The notes beneath the pieces were generated by a model, which worked only from the letters and a program-made list of their open reading frames with translations, did no database searches and was not told the DNA's origin. A DNA stretch of 9,561 bases, taken from contig CAYNEX010000105.1 in assembly GCA_964396335.1 (NCBI GenBank), forward strand, positions 1 through 9,561. Direction: 5' to 3'. Shown here piece by piece: positions 7,381-9,561 of this stretch. Source of the stretch: ZC4RG30 sp964396335. Its GTDB lineage: Bacteria; Pseudomonadota; Gammaproteobacteria; Steroidobacterales; Steroidobacteraceae. The position numbers were made by a program, and so were the translations under genes. Numbering within the stretch: position 1 is the stretch's first letter; the number at the start of each line of letters is the position of its first letter.

Positions 7381-9344
7381 GCGAGGTTGTCGAGAAAGCC
7401 CTCCAGGAAGAGGAAAACCCGGTCGAGGTGGGCGCCACCTGGCTGACCTGGCTCTACCGCTTCTACACCTTCGTGCTGCTGGTCGGCGGCCTGCTGTGGG
7501 CGCTGGACGTGCCCTCGCGGCTGGGGTTCGCGCTGATCGAGCCGGAATGGCTCGGCCCCTACCTGGGCGTGGCCACGGCCGCGGCGCTGCTGCGCTGGCC
7601 CTATGGCGGCGGCGAGACACGTCAGGCCCGCCCCGTCGATGCCGTGCTCGGGTTCATCGCCATCGCCTGCTGGCTGTGGCTGGCGATCAACTATGCCGCG
7701 TGGATGTTCGACATCGACGGCTACACGCTGGGCAAGTTCATCCCCGGCGCCGTCGGCATCGTGCTGATGGTGGAAGGCGTGCGCAAGTCCTGCGGCACCG
7801 CCATCGCCGTCCTGCTGGTGATCATGTTCGTGTATGCGCTGGCCGGCTTCCTGCTGCCGCGCCCGCTGCAGGCCGATGACATCTCGCCGCAGCTGCTGGT
7901 GATGTACCTCTATTCGGACACCAGCGCGATCCCCGGCCCGGTGCTGGGCATCATCGCCTCGGTGGTGCTGGCCTTCGTGGTGTTCGGCAAGCTGATGGAA
8001 GTCAGCGGCGCGACGCGTTTCTTCACCGACACCGCAATGGCGCTGATGGGCCGCCGCCGCGGCGGCCCGGCCAAGATCGCCGTGGTGGCCTCGGGCATGA
8101 TGGGCAGCATCACCGGCTCGCCGGTGAGCAACATCATGTCCACCGGCTCGGTGACCATCCCGATGATGAAGCGCATGGGCTTCAACGCCGAGGAGTCCGC
8201 CGCGGTCGAAGCCACGGCCTCCACCGGTGGTGTGCTGGCGCCCCCCGTGATGGGCGCCGCGGCCTTCCTGATGGCCGAGTTCCTCAACGTCGATTACGGC
8301 GAGGTGGCGCTGGCCGCCGCACTGCCGGCGTTCTTCTACTTCCTGTGCCTGTACATGCAGGTGGACGCGGTGGCCGCACGCAAGGGACTTGCCGGCCTGC
8401 CCCGTTCCGAACTGCCGCGCCTCAGCGCGGCGCTGGCCAGCGGCTGGATCTACCTGCTGCCGATGGCGCTGCTGGTCTACCTGCTGTTCTTCCAGGGCCT
8501 GGGCGCGCAGTACGCTGCGATGGCCGCCTCGCTGGCGCTGCTGGCGCTGAGCGTGATCCGAGGCCGCCTGCGCACGCGCGCCGAGTGGGCCGATTTCGTG
8601 TTCGGCAGCGGCAGCATCCTGATCCCGCTGATCCTCGTTGCCGGTGCGGCCGGCGTGGTGGTGGGCGTGATGAACCTCACCGGACTCGGCCAGTCGGTGT
8701 CGGTGATCCTGGTGCAGGTCGGCGCGGATTGGGGCCTGCTCGCGATGCTCGCCATCACGGCCGTGCTGTGCATCGTGCTCGGCCTGGGCATGCCCACCAC
8801 CGCCATCTACGTGCTGCTTGCCAGCATCGTGGCACCCGCACTGGTGAAGATGGGCGTGACGCCGATGGGTGCGCACCTGTTCATCCTGTACTTCGGTGTG
8901 CTGTCCTTCCTCACGCCACCGGTCGCGGTGTCTTCCTATGTGGCGGCCGGCATCGCCGGCGCGGACATGTGGCGCACCGGCTGGATCGGCATGCGCATGT
9001 CGATCATGGCTTCGCTGCTGCCCTTCCTGTGGGCGTATGACCCGGCGCTGCTGATGCAGGGTTCGTGGCTGTCGATCATCATCGTCTGCTGCACCACGCT
9101 GACCGCGATCCTGCTGATCGCGCGTGGCGTGGCCGAAGTGCGCGGCGGACGGGCGATCACTGTGAGCCTCACGCTGCTGATCAGCGCAGCAGTGCTCTTG
9201 ATCGGCACGAGCCCTGTATGGCTGGGCCATGAATCGCTTCAGACATTCGTGGCCGTGGCACTCGGCCTGCTGCTCTACGCGGTGCTGCCGATGTTGTGCC
9301 GGCGGCTCGCGCCGCCGCATGCCGTACAGCAGGCGAATCCCTGA
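7377..9344 (+). CDS. TRAP transporter permease, fused DctQ-DctM (4TM/12TM) type
   Basis: Inner-membrane part of an ion-driven TRAP uptake system, with small and large subunits in one 655-residue chain as is usual for TAXI systems. Residues 1-20 are cytoplasmic and acidic. The small-subunit-like part has hydrophobic segments near 26-45, 60-74, 88-110, 121-133 and 140-160. The large-subunit part follows, with the first conserved hairpin motif GSITGSPVSNIMSTGSV (243-259), then EATASTGGVLAPPVMGAAAF. The second, inverted-repeat copy of this motif is LGLGMPTTAIYVLLAS (468-483), followed by YFGVLSFLTPPVAVSSYVAA. The Ser/Thr/Gly-rich hairpins are where Na+ and substrate bind in characterised TRAP large subunits. 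Extra hydrophobic segments occupy about 565-640. The ATG overlaps the receptor stop by 4 bp, implying translational coupling. The substrate cannot be deduced; the family call is firm. Confidence 0.95.
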   Translation: MSEVVEKALQEEENPVEVGATWLTWLYRFYTFVLLVGGLLWALDVPSRLGFALIEPEWLGPYLGVATAAALLRWPYGGGETRQARPVDAVLGFIAIACWLWLAINYAAWMFDIDGYTLGKFIPGAVGIVLMVEGVRKSCGTAIAVLLVIMFVYALAGFLLPRPLQADDISPQLLVMYLYSDTSAIPGPVLGIIASVVLAFVVFGKLMEVSGATRFFTDTAMALMGRRRGGPAKIAVVASGMMGSITGSPVSNIMSTGSVTIPMMKRMGFNAEESAAVEATASTGGVLAPPVMGAAAFLMAEFLNVDYGEVALAAALPAFFYFLCLYMQVDAVAARKGLAGLPRSELPRLSAALASGWIYLLPMALLVYLLFFQGLGAQYAAMAASLALLALSVIRGRLRTRAEWADFVFGSGSILIPLILVAGAAGVVVGVMNLTGLGQSVSVILVQVGADWGLLAMLAITAVLCIVLGLGMPTTAIYVLLASIVAPALVKMGVTPMGAHLFILYFGVLSFLTPPVAVSSYVAAGIAGADMWRTGWIGMRMSIMASLLPFLWAYDPALLMQGSWLSIIIVCCTTLTAILLIARGVAEVRGGRAITVSLTLLISAAVLLIGTSPVWLGHESLQTFVAVALGLLLYAVLPMLCRRLAPPHAVQQANP

Positions 9345-9355
9345 TCCTGTGACGC

Positions 9356-9379
9356 CGGCCGGCAGGCGGGTGCCGGCTG
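9356..9379 (+). terminator. GC hairpin after the TRAP permease gene, possible terminator
   Basis: Inverted repeat GCCGGCA (9358-9364) / TGCCGGC (9371-9377) with a 6-base GGCGGG loop, extendable by one G-T and one C-G pair. It starts 11 bases after the permease stop and suits the end of that operon. It lacks a following T-run and abuts the -10 element of the next gene. Confidence 0.45.
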
Positions 9380-9388
9380 TGCTATAGT
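9380..9388 (+). promoter_or_regulatory. extended -10 promoter of the rhlE-like gene
   Basis: TGCTATAGT is an extended -10 element (TG-N-TATAGT, five of six matches in the hexamer). No recognisable -35 exists at the right distance, which is tolerated at extended -10 promoters. Transcription would start near 9395 and leave a leader of about 78 bases before the helicase ATG. Confidence 0.6.
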
Positions 9389-9400
9389 CCGCAGGTCTTC

Positions 9401-9470
9401 ACCGGATCGCGACCGGTCTGAATCACGACCGGAATCCGCAGCATCGCGAGCTCGGTTCCTACCAAGGAAA
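9401..9470 (+). promoter_or_regulatory. structured 5' leader of the rhlE-like gene with a strong ribosome site
   Basis: The predicted leader contains ACCGG three times (9401, 9412, 9428) and the palindromes GACCGGTC (9411-9418) and CGAGCTCG (9447-9454). TCGCGA occurs twice (9407-9412 and 9444-9449) and can pair with itself. One local hairpin is ACCGG 9401-9405 with CCGGT 9413-9417. The leader ends in AAGGAAA (9464-9470), a good Shine-Dalgarno sequence two bases before the ATG. Leaders of cold-shock RNA helicases are often structured, so post-transcriptional control is possible but only inferred. Confidence 0.4.
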
Positions 9471-9472
9471 TC

Positions 9473-9561
9473 ATGAATTTTTCTGATCTCGGGCTGTCGC
9501 CCGGGCTGCTCTCTGCTGTTGCCGAAAAAGGCTACACCTCTCCCACTCCCATCCAGCAGGC
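9473..9561 (+). CDS. rhlE: DEAD-box ATP-dependent RNA helicase, RhlE-like, 3' end off window
   Basis: Only 29 codons and two bases are visible. They read MNFSDLGLSPGLLSAVAEKG followed by YTSPTPIQQ. This is the N-terminal Q motif of DEAD-box helicases: Phe3, then 16 residues, then GYTSPTPIQ with the Gln that contacts the adenine of ATP. The LGLSPxLLxAVAExGY wording is closest to RhlE, an RNA helicase of ribosome maturation and RNA turnover in proteobacteria. The ATP-binding and DEAD motifs lie beyond the edge. A very good AAGGA ribosome site and an extended -10 promoter upstream support an independently transcribed gene. Family call firm; the RhlE subfamily rests on a short segment. Confidence 0.78.
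   Translation, partial: MNFSDLGLSPGLLSAVAEKGYTSPTPIQQ

Noticed and set aside
7305..9320. Minus-strand open frame of 671 codons antisense to the TRAP permease
   Set aside because: His/Gln/Arg/Gly-rich nonsense produced by the complement of Leu/Val/Ala membrane codons; the plus strand is an unmistakable permease.
9349..9355. GTGACGC as a -35 element for the rhlE promoter
   Set aside because: It lies about 27 bases from TATAGT, too far to work with it.

Overview
The window is 9.56 kb of GC-rich, densely coding bacterial chromosome (roughly two thirds G+C by eye). It carries nine protein genes, two of them cut by the window edges and two cut by an internal 100-N assembly gap. The gene families point to a proteobacterium, probably a GC-rich gammaproteobacterium of the Xanthomonadales/Nevskiales type. 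The clues are an RhlE-like helicase start, a cluster-type CysH, C5-pathway heme genes and a TAXI-TRAP transporter. The taxonomic guess is weak because no rRNA or marker gene is present.

Left part (1-4019): cysH (sulfate assimilation, minus strand, 3' end off the window) diverges across 128 bp from a tight plus-strand set, hemB - hemL - AraC-family regulator. HemL makes 5-aminolevulinate and HemB condenses two of them to porphobilinogen, so consecutive steps of tetrapyrrole synthesis sit 3 bp apart. The regulator follows 20 bp later and may be co-transcribed. Siroheme, needed by sulfite reductase, is a tetrapyrrole, so the cysH/hem neighbourhood is metabolically coherent, although no regulatory link is visible.

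Middle (4020-6229): a plus-strand lipoprotein with a ZU5-like and an Ig-like region converges on a minus-strand exported GIN/DUF2807 protein built from about 20-residue repeats. The 3' ends of both genes are lost in the N gap at 5480-5579. Any reading frame crossing the gap is an artefact.

Right part (6379-9344): a two-gene TAXI-type TRAP transporter operon encodes a lipid-anchored solute receptor and, overlapping by 4 bp, a fused small/large membrane permease. It probably drives ion-coupled uptake of an unidentified organic acid. After a hairpin, an extended -10 promoter and a palindrome-rich leader, the first 29 codons of an rhlE-like DEAD-box RNA helicase run off the window.

I see no CRISPR array, tRNA, rRNA, insertion sequence, phage gene, toxin-antitoxin pair or biosynthetic cluster, and no clear undescribed system. 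The more interesting points are the HemB/HemL pair with an attached regulator, the SSGS repeat ladder of the GIN protein, the anchored TAXI receptor and the rhlE leader.
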